A DNA stretch of 64,000 bases from Edolisoma coerulescens (GCA_013397115.1 VWZW01007689.1:377189-441188); one strand, 5' to 3'. Counted from the stretch's first letter, positions 9,671-24,600 are shown. The notes: generated by a model not told the origin, from the sequence alone. Made by a program: numbers and translations.

Positions 9671-12600
9671 GTGCGTCCCGAACCGCCGCGGAGGCGGCAC
9701 CGCCGGGCCACGAGGACTTGCGCCCGCCCGGGCGCTTCCTGCAGGGCCGAGGGGTCCCTCAGACACAGGCGAGGGAGGGCCGGGTCCCTCACACNNNNNN
9801 NNNNNNNNNNNNNNNNNNNNNNNNNNNNNNNNNNNNNNNNNNNNNNNNNNNNNNNNNNNNNNNNNNNNNNNNNNNNNNNNNNNNNNNNNNNNNNNNNNNN
9901 NNNNNNNNNNNNNNNNNNNNNNNNNNNNNNNNNNNNNNNNNNNNNNNNNNNNNNNNNNNNNNNNNNNNNNNNNNNNNNNNNNNNNNNNNNNNNNNNNNNN
10001 NNNNNNNNNNNNNNNNNNNNNNNNNNNNNNNNNNNNNNNNNNNNNNNNNNNNNNNNNNNNNNNNNNNNNNNNNNNNNNNNNNNNNNNNNNNNNNNNNNNN
10101 NNNNNNNNNNNNNNNNNNNNNNNNNNNNNNNNNNNNNNNNNNNNNNNNNNNNNNNNNNNNNNNNGAGAGGGTCGGCGGGGAGGTCCCAGGCTGATCTGTG
10201 CCAGTCGCACTATGGTGACGTGGGTCACTGTCATTTACATAGCTTTCACATTCTTCACCGTATATAGGAAAAAACCCAACAGCCCCCAAAATTCTATATG
10301 GCGGGTGCTTGATGTAGCAGGTACAGAGCCAGTCATTTAATTTCTCTCTTGCTGCAAAACACTTTATAGTGCAGTAGCATGCTTATTCTCAGGACATCAA
10401 AAGTATTCTATGACTGTTTCTGGAAATAAGTCTCACACAGCCTCCAAGAAGGGCATACTATCCTCAGTCAACCAGATGAAACTGTGTGTGACCCTGCCCT
10501 TGGAGCTCTCGCCTGCCTTTCACGGCAGAAGCGTGTGTGCATAGCTGCTTTTTATGTGGCGTTAATTACGGTTTGGAAGGCGGAGTAGGCAACCTAAACT
10601 CAGGCTGTGGTTTCTGATGTACAGATTGACGACAAAGAATTCGACATTCCTCAGGTTGATACTCCTCCAACGCTGGAGAGTATCCTAAATGAGGTGAGTG
10701 ATCCATGGGACCAGGGAAGGTCAGGTGAGGACGCAGTGCTCCTTTTCCTCTACTCCTACTGTGTTTTTCCTGGAAAACAAAATTGTAGAACTTGATGATT
10801 TCCTGATGCTGATAGGTAGCAAGTGCATGCTCAGTGGAGTAATTGCTCTACATCGTGTGATACGGAATTTTGGGGGTTTTTTTCAATTAAAATACCCACA
10901 ACTGCAGCATAAAAGATTTTCATCAAGTCTAAGTACATTCATCTGTAGATCTGGAGCATCACCTGAAGTCTAGACAGCCTGTTAAAGGTCAGGGTCACCA
11001 AACAGCTTTTTTTTTAGCTAAAAGTAATTGCAGAGTGTTCAGGGTAGTTCTGAAATTGTGGGAGGAGATGAGGACTGGATTCTTCACAGCTTCATTTGTG
11101 TTGTTCCTTTCACATATGTAGCTCTCTGGCAGGAGCAGTGAATGGTCTCAGCATCTGATGTTATCTGTGGTACCTTGCAGGACAGATCTGACTCTGTCTC
11201 ACTTGTATCCAACTCAGTGTATTTCTGCAGTAGCTGTGTGAGTCACAATCCTTAGAAATGCAAAGAAGGGCATGGAAGTAAAGATAAACTCCAAGAAAAC
11301 AAGCATTTTAACAAAATTAGAAGATTGGTGGCTGGATTGCTCGGAAACTTGTATAAAGGGGAAAGGAGCTTGCCAGGAGTGACAGTTCTTTTAAAACCCT
11401 GCATTAAAAACACAGGTATAAGGTGTCCCAAACAGAGATGGTCTAGAAACAAGAGGAGTAGCTATGTCCTGTTTCTGCTGCAAGGGGTAGGTAGCTATGT
11501 CCTGTTTCTGCTGGTGCCTCGGGTAGCTGAAGTTTAGTAAATTTGGGTGATCTCAAACTGCAAGGACATGCAGTGACATCCGTGTCAGAGGAGTAGATTC
11601 CAAGTCTTAAACTTGAGAGGTAATCGTGAAGAAAATATAGTTTAGTGCAGACAATGTCTTACTGCAGTATCTCAGTAAATGTAGGATGGGAATGACTGGC
11701 AAAACATCTTCTGAAAAGCATTTTAGCAGAGAAGAACCTGTCGGAGCCAAAAAGACAAACAGCTGCAGTTCAGAAAGAGATGCTTAATGGGCACAGGGCT
11801 GCCAGGTGTAAGAGAAATGAGGGGCAGCTGCTCTGCTCCCTGCTCGTTTGGCATCAGCTGGGGGGTTGTGTTTGCTCCCTCTGGCTCTGTGCTGAGAGAA
11901 CAACAGGAGCTGCACTGGGTTTAGAGCACATGGGGGAGAATGGCTCTTTGAAAAACTGTAATAAAAAATTCCAGGCAAAGATTGAAAGGAGGGAGAGATT
12001 GCAAACAGAAGAGCTCAGAAAAGAGCAAAATCAACCCTCATGGCAGCTGGAGGGACTGCTGGGCTCTTGGTGCCACTTGTTGAAGTGCTGGAGTAGATGA
12101 TGATAATTCTAGGCCTTGGCAATTTGGAGACTTGGGAACAGCTCTGTTAAAGGTCAATTAAAGTTTTGATGTAGTACATAATATTTGGGGAAGAAAGGTT
12201 AGTTGACTTTTTCTCCAGCCCACTTCTGTGATTATTGTGAATTCTGAAAACTGGGTCTTCCACAGAATCAGCCCAGTAAAGTAATAAATAGTTCTGGCTT
12301 TTAAATATGAGGCTTTCTTGTCCTCTCCTCCATTTCCCTGCTGAATTGATGCTGCTTTGCTAATGTTTCCGTTACGCTGTTGTGCATTTTGAGCATTTAG
12401 CAAGCTGTGGTGATTCTCGCCCTCCAGACTGATGATGAAGAAGAGTCTTTCATTTTGGAGGATCCCTTTCTCTTGAACATTGACAACACGGATACACACT
12501 CCTATGACACCTCTTCTGTGGCCAGCTCTGACAGTGGGGACAGGACACACCTGAAAAGGTACTGCAGCCTCATGCCCTGGGAGGTCAAACCATTTGTGAA

Positions 12601-15600
12601 GGGGTGCTGCTTTCACAGAAACACGGTTACTCCTCCAGGATCACGTAGGCAAAGATGGGATTTGTAGTTGCACTGAGGGCTGGCCTGTTTGAGCAATAAA
12701 GGCATTTTATGGGAGATGGATTATTTAAATTTCTCCAAATTTTAATGGAATCTTTAAAGCACTGAATCATGATGACTCTAAAGAAAATGTTTCAGAGAGG
12801 TGTGACCTAGTCTGCAGGCAGCTGGTGGTTATTTGTAAAAGGCAACTGCTGTCACTTCTGTGAGTGGACTGCTAATGCTGACATCTAAAACGTGATAATT
12901 AGCTCTAATACTGCTGACTTGTGTTGTTAATTACTCAAATGATGGCCTGAGCCACTCCCGTGGCTGCCTTGTGTGCCATGAGAGATTGCACAAGATACAA
13001 ACACTCTGAAGTCTGATGGATTATGTTGGCATATGGTGGTGTACAGACTCTGTCCCTTCTGTTTCCAAATGAGATGGTTTGTACTGAGGGAAATGTTACC
13101 TGGAGTGGCTTAAATTTCTTCCAGTACAGAGTACACAGAAAAACCTGAAGGTGTTCCTGTGACCTTTGGGTAAGGCTGGCTGCCATGGTTATGGGTCCTT
13201 AGCCACAATACCAGCTACTAGCAACATGTTTGGTGAACCTCTGGGGGAGCTGCTTGTTTGTGCACCTCTGGAGAGAGAAGAACTCAGTGTTTCCCTGGTA
13301 GTTTTGGGAATTTGGCTCTCTGACTGTGTGAGTTTGGCAACAAAATTGCAGCTTTGCTGGGGAATTTCCCTGTCCTGCCTGCTGGAGTTTACCAGTGCTC
13401 TTTCCAAATAGCTGCTCCTGCACTAGTTAGTTTTTAAAGACGTTTTCTCTAGAAGCAGAAGCACTTAAGCTTTCATATCAGGTGAGCTGCATATTAATTG
13501 AAGGCTATTCTTTACCATACACCCAGTTTTCCTAGGGGTCTGTATTCTGTTAATGAGCATTTTCCAATTGTATATTTTCCATAGATACTCACCTTTACAG
13601 GCTGAAACTTCCTCACTCACTGAAGGAGCTGAAGTGTTGTTTTCAGGATGTATTAATGAATTCTAAGGCTTGCAGATACTGTGCTTGAAACTGACCATTT
13701 GTTCGAAGAACTAAGTTTTTTTACTCCAGGAGATGAGTTAAAACCAAGCTGTGTGCAGGCACAGCAGGGCAGAGCAGGCTTTGCTGATTATCTCATGTCT
13801 TACCTCATTCTGTGGCCCCAAGAAGAGGAATGGAAACTGCATGAGTTACAGGTTATGCAGAATTTACCTGCTGTCTTAGCTGTGGGTTAGGCAAATTTCC
13901 AAGCTTTTATTCTGCTCTAATGCTTTTTGGTTCATTTCTTACTTCCTTAGGAAGAAAAAACTCCCAGATTCTCTCTCACTCCATGGATCAGTGATACGGC
14001 TCTCACTCCTGAAAGGAATTTCTGCCCAAATAGCATCTGCAGCAGTAAGTGTCATCTTCTGGGCACCTCCACTAAGAAAAATGTGAAGGTGTTTCGGTAT
14101 GTGTGGAGGTGTGTGTGTGTGAGATCTCCTGCCTGCCCCTGCTATTAGTTCTGTGTAACACCATGTTAGGGACTTAAACTACTAACCAGTAGTCCCTAGG
14201 CAGCATTGAATGAGGGCTTAGCTGACTTGCTGCAGCAGTGATGTGGTGGGTCACTTTTAGCACTGATTTGTGTTGGATGTCATGAAACTTGGGGGGAAAT
14301 GTTCATATAATATGAAAGTGTGCTCGAAGGTGCTGGAACTGGGTTTGCTCAATGCCTGCAACAGGCACATGGCTCTTTGAGAAGAGCACAGTAACTTTTA
14401 CATGGAATTACAGGATGTTCTGCTTCCTCTCTGTTTCTGGGTGTTTCTAGCCAGTGGTTCCCTCAGCTCTGTATGCCCTGGTGGGACCATTAAAATGCAG
14501 CTGCTGTTGATTTTTCTGTGTGTTGTAGTTCTAATGATTAGGCATGCACAATCTGGGAGTTCTCACTCATGGGTTCTCCTGTTTCCCCAGGACAAAGTGG
14601 ATGCTGGCTTGCCCACTGCAATTGTAAGTACTCTCACAGTTTTCAAGGACTGTGTATTTAGCTTTCATGCCAATTTGTTGAAGCAGTAATTTAAGACAGC
14701 TGATAAATGCATCTTCCTTGAGTTTTCGAGTGGGAGGAGCAGCATGAAAGCTCCTGGGGGCAGAGTCCAGCCTTTCTTCACTGCCCAGCTGCCCCCCTGC
14801 TGATCGAGCCCCACGCCCTCCCTTTTTTATATCATCACCAGGGCTTCTTAGCTGAGCACCTAACCTGTCCCCATCTGTGGAGCACACTGAATTTCCCTAA
14901 TTGTTTCTTCTTTGCCAGTTATTGCTTTGACTCCTAACAGTTTTTATAGAAATTTAACTGGACTGCTCCAAGTGATGGGTTCAAAACCTCTATGTCTGTC
15001 TGAAATATTAACTAAAGTGCTGTCTGAAGGATACTCCTGCTTAGCAATTTGCATCAAAGTTGTTGAAGTCAAGCATGCTAATTCTGTCTAAATATGTCAG
15101 AAGTGAAACTGCCTATAGTAAATGAGAAGAGAAGCATTTTAATGAGGTGAAATACAGTCAAATACATATGTTTTGCCCTTGTGAAGTGAGTTTTAATGTT
15201 TTATAAAGGAGCTAAAGATGTGTTCAGTCACTTTGACTGTAGTAACAGCAGCCCATAAGAAAATGTATTTTTGTTTAAAAAAGAAGAGGAAAAAGTAGTC
15301 ACTTCTAAGGCAAAAGGCTGCACAGTTAAGTTGGAAACATGCTGTGACTGATATGTACATAGAATAAAAACCTGTACTTACACATCCAGACATTAAGGCA
15401 TTTGAGTTTTTTTAATCTGACTTAGACTTGTTAAGAAATAAAAATTAGAACAAGATGAATACATCTACAGCATTATGTGATTTCTATTAAGTTTTATTTC
15501 ATTGAATGCAGGTTTGCAAGTGTAATAGGATCTTGGAGGATATGTTTAATAGGATTTGTTTAATTCCCCATGGAAAGAAGCTGGAGTCACTGGCTTGCTG

Positions 15601-18600
15601 TGGACTGCTCTTCAGGGGACCAGCGCTGGCCAGGGTTTTAGAAGAGTTCAGATGTGGAAGTAGCAGCTGAGTTAGGATAAAATTCCAGATATTTCTACTC
15701 AGCACCTACACCAAAAGAATGAGGCTGACTTTAGAGAGATGAAATTTTGCTGTGGGTACCACTCTGAGCATTTGAATTTCAAACAGCAGAGGAAAAAGCA
15801 GCCCTGTGATCTAGAGATAATCTCTGTGATGGTTGTCCAGGTGTAGTACTGTTCTGTCTTCATGTATGAATTTTGCTTACTTATAAATTGAAAAAGTTCT
15901 AACTTTTGAAATCTTCTGCTTTTGGCAAACTTTGTTTGATAAGTGATGGGTTTGTGAATGATGTTTCTTCTGCTTTCAATCTTCCTGCATGACTCTTTCA
16001 GGCAGCATCAAATCTGATAGCAGTGGGGACTTCCCATGGGTTAGCACTGATATTTGGTAAGTTAAAAATAAAGTTTGGAGCTTTTTTGCATTTTAATGAT
16101 CTTAACACAAGCCAAAAAACTCCAGCTTGATTTATAACTGCTGACTAGATTTCTTCTGTGATGTTGTTTGTGCTAAATGGGTTTTTCTTTCAGTAAAGAA
16201 ATGAAGCAGAAGTAATACTTGTCATCCTTATTCATGTTTCTTCTGCATTGTTGGGGTTTGGCACTTTGATATTGAGAAATTTAGCTCTGTGTGAATTATC
16301 TAAAGAGCCTTTTCTGTGTTTGAAGACAAAATACTCTGTCTTCATGTGGAAGAAACCAGAACCTGTATACAACCATCAGTAGTAATCTTCTGCCCTGTGA
16401 CAGAATGGGTGTCAGCTTTAGGGAAGTTAAGATGTGTTCCCTGGGAAGTGGGGCTTCTGACTCCTGGCTGCCTGCAGACCCGTGCCATGGGTCTGCACCA
16501 GGCAGGCACCTCTGAGTCCCTTCATTCTGTCATTCTGTTCTTCCTCTTATCACCAAACTTTCTTACAAGGTTTTTTGAGCTTGTGCCTCTGTTTGCCTGC
16601 TCACCAGCTGGGCCGGAGCAGCTCTTGAACTGTTCCCAGTCACGTTCAGGTTTTGTGCCTTTTGTCTATGCAGCACCCATTTCTTAACCAGTTTAGAAAT
16701 CTCAATATATTTATTGAGGCTGGTTAAAATTCTTGGAGACCAAAAGTTACGGGGGACAGGGTACTCCAGAGAGATGGGAAAGACTGTGACAGTGCAAGAC
16801 TCACCTTCCTGGGTATTTAGACATTAAACTGTTTGATGCTATTTGCTTAATCCAGTATTGAAACAATTCTGCTCCCTGAAGGAAAGGTGGAGTGAAGAGA
16901 GTCTCAGATCCCTCCCAAAGGTCCATGGTGCTGGGTAAGGGGCAGTGGACCCAGCTGCACTGAGGGAAGCCCTGATGAAGATTTTCATCCTGAGGGTGTT
17001 GAAACATTAGATAAGAGTTGAGACAGGTTGTGCAGTCTCTTTGCTTGGGGATATTCAAAACTCAGCAAGGCCCTGAGCTGGCTGGTCTCTTTGACCTTAC
17101 TTGGAGCAGCAGGACTGGGCCAGAGACCTCCATGCACAGCTCCCTTACAGCTGAAGTTACTCCGTGAGTCTGTGCTGTGATTTAAAGGTGATGAGGAATG
17201 GAAGTACAGTGTCCAGCTTTGTTTCAGAATGCTTCCTGGACACTTATTCTCTGCTGAGTTCCTTCAGTTCTGTAACTACAGCTTGGGTGTTGACCCCAAC
17301 GCTCTCAGATCTGTCTAAAGAGAGAGAAATCCTGGCAGGATATGGCTGTAGAAGGCTTTGTTGTGTGCAAAGAGAGGATTGGAGATCTGACTTGAGTTTA
17401 TTCTGAAATTTAAACCAAGAGTTTGTGTCTGTAGACCAGTCAATATCTGTACTGTTTTTTATTAGATGTGTAAATTAGAGTCAGACTTACTCCCTGAAGG
17501 TTTGTAAGGTGTGTGCAGGGTTTATAACTATACAGTGGGAATATAACACCTTTTTTGCATGCAAAAATGTAGGTCGGTTTCCTGGTGGAACGGATTTCTC
17601 TGAATTGTTGTGTCACTAACACATTTTTTAACTTTATTTTTTCTTTTGTATATTTGACTTCAGCTAATTTGTCTCTCCTCCTAAGTTCACCTGTACTCAT
17701 GACTTGTCTGCTCTGTCCTTACTATAGAAGGCTCGGGAAACTTTCGTTCTGCTTTTTTGCATGCTTCTGTTGACTCCTGAAACATTATCACAGGACAGTT
17801 CTCAGACTGCATGTGTAATATTGGAAAGCAAACTTTTCTTCTGGATTAGTGTTGGATTAGATGCCGAGTCTGACATCCTGGAAGTGTTGCAGAGGAAGGG
17901 ATGTCTGCAGGCCTGGAGACGCTCCTCTGGTACCTGCTCCAGGGCCACATAATCTGGCAGGGGGAAAAATCCTCCTGACCCATCTAAGCCTCTCTGTCTG
18001 CCATTTCTGGGATTTGCTGCTTGTTAGGTGATCTGACATTAATGGGAAGGGTTGGTGCTCTCAGTTTTTACCTATCTTTCAGGTAGTTTATCTGCTATTT
18101 GATGCTTGGTTACCACATTTGGATAATGACAGCGTTTTTATGCCTTAGGAAAATGACCCTTAGCTTATTTCTAGGGCTGTGCTCGCTTGGGGGATTTCAT
18201 TTTTCACTTTTGATATAAAGGAGGGCCATCTTTCTGCCAAAACCTTTCTAAAACTTGTTTGGAGTTGTGAATGTTGTGCAAATGAACAATTACGCTGTGT
18301 GCTGTGACGTGGTTTGAGGACCGCGAGCCGGGGTGGAGCAGTGCTCTCCCAGCAAGCCTACAGCAATACACAAACACTCTTTGGAGGTTTTCTTTATCCA
18401 TTTTCTTAGAAGAGCAGAGGTTTTACACTACTCAAAAACTAGGACTTAAACACAACTCAATGCAATGTGTAATTTTTCATAAAGACTTGTTCCAGACAAA
18501 AGAATTCTGTATAGCTAAACTTTGTTTTGATTAGTGTGGTATGACTATTTATTTTCTCTGTTGGTTGTAAAAGTTAATGGTGAGTGTCCTGAATCTTTGT

Positions 18601-21600
18601 TGAGGTATGACAGCATTAAAACATGTTACTTAATGTAGATTTTGGAGGTCTTTTTTTTAAAGTAATGGGGAGTTGGTTTATTGGCTGGTGGTAACTTCTG
18701 CATAATAGTTTTACTAGTTATATTACTGTGAACTTCCAGTTTTATTTCCTCTCAGATGTCTATTTTTTGGTCTTCAATGCAGTGAAGTTCAAATTTGTAA
18801 GCTCACCTTTAAAACTGCTTAGTTTTAGAACACTAACCATCACAGCATCATTTTTTGAATAAATCAGAAGGGGAAACATTAACCAAAGGAAACACTCAGC
18901 AAAATCTGAAGGTTCTCTGTCTTTGGAGATTGTTGCATATGTGCTGTTCATTGCTTCACTCCTTCCTTTTATATTGATTTCTGTTTTTTCTCTCCTCTGT
19001 TGGCCCTTTCTGTGTGGACTGAAAGGCAAAGGTACAGTACTGCTGCTGTGTGCATGTCCCTGCATGACCAGCCCCTGTGCTGCCCAGGTTGCATGTTGTC
19101 TGTGCCAGGATTTCAGGGGCAGCTCAGCAGTGAGGCAGTGCAGGAGCCACTCAGTGGATGATGCTGCTGGGGATTGCTCAGTGGGTGCATGTGCACTGCA
19201 CACTCCCAAATTCTCCAGGCAGGAACAGCAGAGGAGCAGGTAAAGGTGATTTTTATAACATCCTAGGGCAGCAGGTCCATATCTGTTTGTAAAAGTGTTG
19301 TTCGGGGCAGGACAAGGCTCTTCCATGAGATCACCATCCACCCAGGGCATTGCCTGGCACTGTGCCTAATAAAATTAGGAGTGTGTCAGTAATTCTGCAG
19401 GAAATCAAGCAGGCCTTTCAGACTCAGGAAAATCAGGGTGTATGGAAAAGATCTTGATGAAAACCTGGTGATCTGAGCAGTATCAACTTCTGCAATGCTA
19501 TGCTCGTTACTTTGGTCTGGAAAATGACTTTTCGCTTTGACAAACTTGTCTCTATTCTGTATGTGCAGAATTGTATCTAAGCACCATCTCATTTTGACCT
19601 CAGACTTTGAGAGCAACACAGTTACTGCCAGAAAATTTTCAGATGAAGAATTGCCTTATGTAAATGGAAAAATTAAAAACATTTTTTGACAATTGAAAGC
19701 CACCTTTGTTTCAAGCATTTGGCAAAAGTTTTTTATGTTCAATTCTAAATGTGCCTTACTTCCAAGCTGATAATACAAGTCTGGAAAATCATCAGATCAG
19801 CTTTTATAACCTTTTGCTTTTGTCTATTTTTATTACTTTGCTAGCTTATTAGTAGAAGCTCATTGATTCTCTGATCTTGCTTTGCCTTGCAAGCAATTTC
19901 ATCCATATTGTAATTGGATTTTTAAAAAAAAATTTATCTAATGGCTCTTACTTATGTGTCATCTTTTGACTGTCTGGAAACAAGAACAAGTACTGGATTG
20001 GTCAGACAAATCACTTAATTTTGGGATACGATGGGGGTCTTGTTTGTTTTGAATTGACATTGCAGGTGAGGGAAAAAAAAAATGGCTTTTGAAAGTTCCT
20101 TTGGGGATACATATAAAGATGTAAAACCTTTTCAGAGAAAACTGTGGAAGATTCTCCTGTTTCATGCCTGAGAGGAAACAGGTTATGGATTGACTCACTG
20201 ACAGACTTAAGCTGAAGTGGAAGGTACTTCCATGAATGAAGAAGTCATTCACCTTTAATATAAAGAGCTGCAGTATTCCCCTATTTCCAACCAGATTTTT
20301 ATGGTTAGCAGGTGGTATTTTTGTAAACGAGCTGCATTTCCAGGCCTCTGGACCAGGAATAATTTCTTTGGATCTTGACACCATTTACAGAATATCTCTC
20401 TGTGAAACTTGTTTTCCAGCTGTAGCTCTGTTTGCGCTGAACTTCCATGGAAATCTTTCACGATTCATCTTCTTTTTCCTTGACCTGTTCTGATCTATGC
20501 CATGAACACCCCTGTCACAGTGATGTCAAGGTGTGTCCTAGTAGCATGGCCAAGGATGTTTTCTCCTCACCCTGAGCAGTGCTTTAGAGTAATCCAGGAG
20601 TTCAGCTGTTGCTCTTGCTGGTGTTTATTTCTGAACTCCACTCATGCCTCTTCATACAGGTGGGATTTGAAAGGTGACTCTCACTCTCATCTGTCTGTGC
20701 AGACTGATAAATGCATCACTTTGGGCAAGAAATGCAGGATACATCCATGCTGTGTTTCACAGCCAGCACATTCCTGGTACTGCTGCAGCTTGGAGAAATG
20801 TGTCCCATGCCTTGGGCACATCTTGCAGGGTGTTTTGGGTGCTCAGCTCTGTTTTCTTGATCCAATCCTTTCCCTTCCTCGCTCTAGGTGAATCCTGCAC
20901 GCAGTGTTATTGTGGTGTTCCTGATGTATCTCACATCCCTGTAGTCTTCATTCCAACAGTTCTCACAAAGCACCTTTTCCCACGCCCTCACTCAAAAGCA
21001 AGACCAAAGCAGAGACAGGTGGAAAAAGCAGCTCCAGAACATTTTTTCTTAGCTTTTGAGAGCAGTGCACCAAAGACAGGCAGAGGGTTCTCATCCAAAC
21101 TCCTGAAGAGCAGCCTCTTGTAGAGCGTTTGAGGCTCTCATGTTGGGAGCCTCCAAGGACTTGGCACAGACAGAGGTGCCTGTGGTTTGTGGTGTGCAGG
21201 AGTGGACAGGGCATGGCCCTGCAGCAGTGGAGGCTCTGCAAGCAGTGGCACCTCCTTTGCAGCAGCCTGTGGCTCAGGGAGGGAGTTCCTTTACAGAGCA
21301 AGAGCTGAGTGCACTAGAACTTGTCGGGCATTGTAACTGTGCAGCTTGGAGACAAAAGTGCCTTTTCCTTCCAGCCTCTGGCCTTTAGTAACGAAACCAA
21401 GGAGTAAAATTACGAAATACGAATAAAATTATGACATGAAATTGCACTTACCAAAAGCCTCTGTTGGGGTTTTGTAGTTGATGTTCAAATGCAGAAATAC
21501 AAGGCTCAGAAGGTAGAATTAATTTTCTGTCATCTTCATTGCTACAACTTAAGCACTGTTGCAGAATAGTAAAAGGAAAGCTAGATACTGCTTTGATTTT

Positions 21601-24600
21601 TTTAGTAGTTTCTTTTTTCAGCATGTAATACCTCTGCATTTCCATATTTCCTGTCCCTGGTTTGTACTTTTAAAAATAATTTTTGTATTTTCCTGCAAGA
21701 CAGTGTCCCACTCTTTCTGTTCTAACATGAGCTCTCATCTTGTAAACCCCTTTTTAAAAGAACTTAACTGTAAGTCTGTGAATTGTTAATGTACCCCAGG
21801 TGAATTGTAAGTGAAATAATTGCATGATGTTAATTTTAACCACTGCTCTTCTTTTTTTTTCTTACCAATTGTTCTGCTCCAGATCAGAACCAGGCTCTCC
21901 GGCTGTGCCTGGGCAGCACTGCAGTTGGGGCCCAGTACGGGGCCATCTCTGCTCTCAGCATCAACAATGACTGTTCCAGGCTGCTCTGTGGCTTTGCTAA
22001 AGGACAGGTAATTCCCAAAGGATGAGCTGCTCCAGTGCTCTGTCCTGCGAGGTTACCTGGAGCTGACAACAGCTCCAAGCCAAGCCCCCTCAGTCTGTAG
22101 CTGTGTTGGCTGGTTCAGTGCTCAGAGCACACATGGCATGATGTGCCCAGAGCTTTTTGGGGCAGGCAGCCAATTCCTGCTGAATCAGGTTGCTGGGGGA
22201 GCTTTCTGTGGAGGAAGTGAGTAATGCAGAATACAGCAAAGGGTTCAATTAATTGTGACACAATTCCTGTTAAAATGAAATGTGCAATGGCTCACTGGGA
22301 CAAACAGTTTAGTTTTTCTAGGTCACTCTCTGAGGTCTGTACATGGTAATTAAAGCTGTTTTTTACTGTGGTGATGACTTGAAATTCTTGAAACTCATAT
22401 GTAACCTCAAAATTCATTTTTGCTAATACCTGACTTGTATGATAGAAGTAACATAGCTTTCGAATATAGGGAAAAGGGGTTGAGTCTGTTGTAGCTTTAT
22501 GCCCTTCTCAGAATCAAAGGAGAAAAAGCAATTCCTGAACAAAAGTAACAAGACTAAGCCAAAATAGGTGGACATTACCTTGGTAACATTTAGAGGAATA
22601 CAAAGAAGGCTACTTTTTCTTTTTACATTAATTTCCCTTTGCTCCTTTGGCTTTCACCTTCAGAGTAGATAAAACACACCCCTGTGCCTGTGGTAGGACT
22701 AAATGACAGCCTGCTGCAGGCCATGTGGAAATACTAATCCATGCAGGACAGCAGCCAGTTTTAAATGATACTTAGATAAAACATTTTGGAACAACAGCTC
22801 TGAAACATATGGTCTAGAAGCTTTGATAGATGATTTATAGGATCACATAAAGTACTATTTCCCATAAAAAGTTTTATTCAGATTGTAATCTCAGCTCTTC
22901 TGGGTGCAGTGGGTAGTTAGTACTCTTCAGTTATGCAGTGAGCAGTTTGGGACTTCCTGCTTCTTAGTTGAGAAATTGCTTGAATTTAATATTAAGTACA
23001 AGCCAAGGTCTATCCTCCTACTTGACTTGTCATGCTGAGTAAGCTCAGGAGGAGAGGAGGGACAAGGTTCATGGTAGCCATGGAGATGCTTGAGTTTTGC
23101 TCAGGGGTGTTAGCAGAGATTTTTCACCTGTTCACTGATTCTGTGAGAGAGAAGTGTATTGGACCTGTTGGGTGGTAACAAAATTACCTTACACTCTTCA
23201 ATGTTGTTATCAGGCAGATAGCTGTGAGGTGAGGGAGACTGGGCAGGTGGGGAGAGCTGGCCAAAAGGACACGATTCAGAGTTGAGATGACACATGGTGT
23301 CAACTCTAAGCAGACAAGTGAACTGCTTGGAAAAACAGGACAGGAACAGATTTCAGGTCACTTTCTTTGATATGAAACCCCTACTAACTCAGGATGATAA
23401 TGTCAGTATAGGAATTCGTTGCTGTACTGTAATGCACGAGGTGATGGAGAGAACCCCTTGACAGTGAATGTGTACTGAGCACAATCTGCTTGCAGATCAC
23501 CATGTGGGATCTGGCCAGTGGGAAGCTGCTGCGATCAATAACAGACGCCCACCCCCCAGGAACAGCCATTTTGCACATCAAGGTAATAAACACTAAATGT
23601 ACTCCTTTTATCCCACTTCTGTTCAGTCAGATGTGGTGACTTTCCTTGTGCAGTACTTTTGGATTTTAGATGAGAGCAGCTGCCTATGGCAGTGGTATCC
23701 AGAGATGAGAAAAATGAGCAGAAATTCTATTTTAAAATGAAAGTGAGTATACTGACATAATAGTTTTGGCTGTGAGCTGTACTGTAACAAACAACAGTTG
23801 TTGTCTGTTATAACTCCTCTCTCCGATGCCAAAATGTATGAAGAATTAGTTGTTAGAACACATTTCTCTAAAACTTGCAGTGTTTTGACCTGGATGCATG
23901 ACTTGCCAACTTTCAACTTAAAAGAATCTGAACTGTAGAAAGTAGCTTCTGTCAGCAGTTTTTCAAATGGCTTGTTGCGAATGTTTTGGGTTGAAAGAGA
24001 AATCATCTATAGCTTCTTGATCAGCATGGTGTTATTGTCATACACAGAAAATCATACCCAAGTTTGTGCCTGGCTTTGTTTTACATGGCCTCAGATTTTG
24101 TGAGCTTAGAGATTCTGGGTTGCAAACACCTGCAGAAGTGTCCCCAGCACTTCTGAGTGCTGAGACTGAGATCCTTTGTTTTCTGAATTATTTGGTATCA
24201 TTAGAAGTTCTAGGTGTTTCTGATTTGGGTCTGTCTGTAACTGCAGCCCATCCACCAGCTCTGGCCCCAACCCATGGGCTCGAGGCTGAGAGCCCTTTTA
24301 GAAGCAGCTCAGGTTTTGGTGTGCTGTAGTTGTGAGCTGCAGCATAAAGTAGTGGGGCTTTGGTACCAAAATCTGGCAACAGGGCTTGCTGGGGGACTGA
24401 AGGGGCAACACAAACCTTGCTTTCCTTGCACATCATAAAAAGAACCCCAGTAATTGTCTCAACTTGGTATGTTAAAGGTATCTGCCTGTAGGTGCACTGC
24501 TTGTACTCTGTGTGCTGTTAGTACTGCCATAGCATGTATTTTTACATTCATTTTTTTGTAGTTTATTTCTTAGGGCCATTTTAATCTTGTTTTCTGCTCA

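Larger units (their letters stand above)
9390..10200 (+). promoter_or_regulatory. VPS8: CpG island promoter of VPS8
   Basis: Very GC-rich sequence with dense CpG dinucleotides surrounds VPS8 exon 1 and continues on both sides of the assembly gap. A GC-box-like GGGGGCGGCCCCGCC lies around 9482-9496. No TATA box is visible. This fits a housekeeping promoter with initiation somewhere between about 9390 and 9560; the exact start cannot be read from sequence. Confidence 0.75.

Noticed and set aside
9209..10234. Long minus-strand frame across the gap, opposite VPS8 exon 1
   Set aside because: Its length is produced by the N block and by the GC-rich antisense of exon 1. No evidence of a real antisense gene.
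18760..19350. 196-residue open frame on the minus strand in VPS8 intron 6
   Set aside because: No recognisable motif, no splice or promoter context, and low-complexity composition in parts. It looks like a chance frame.
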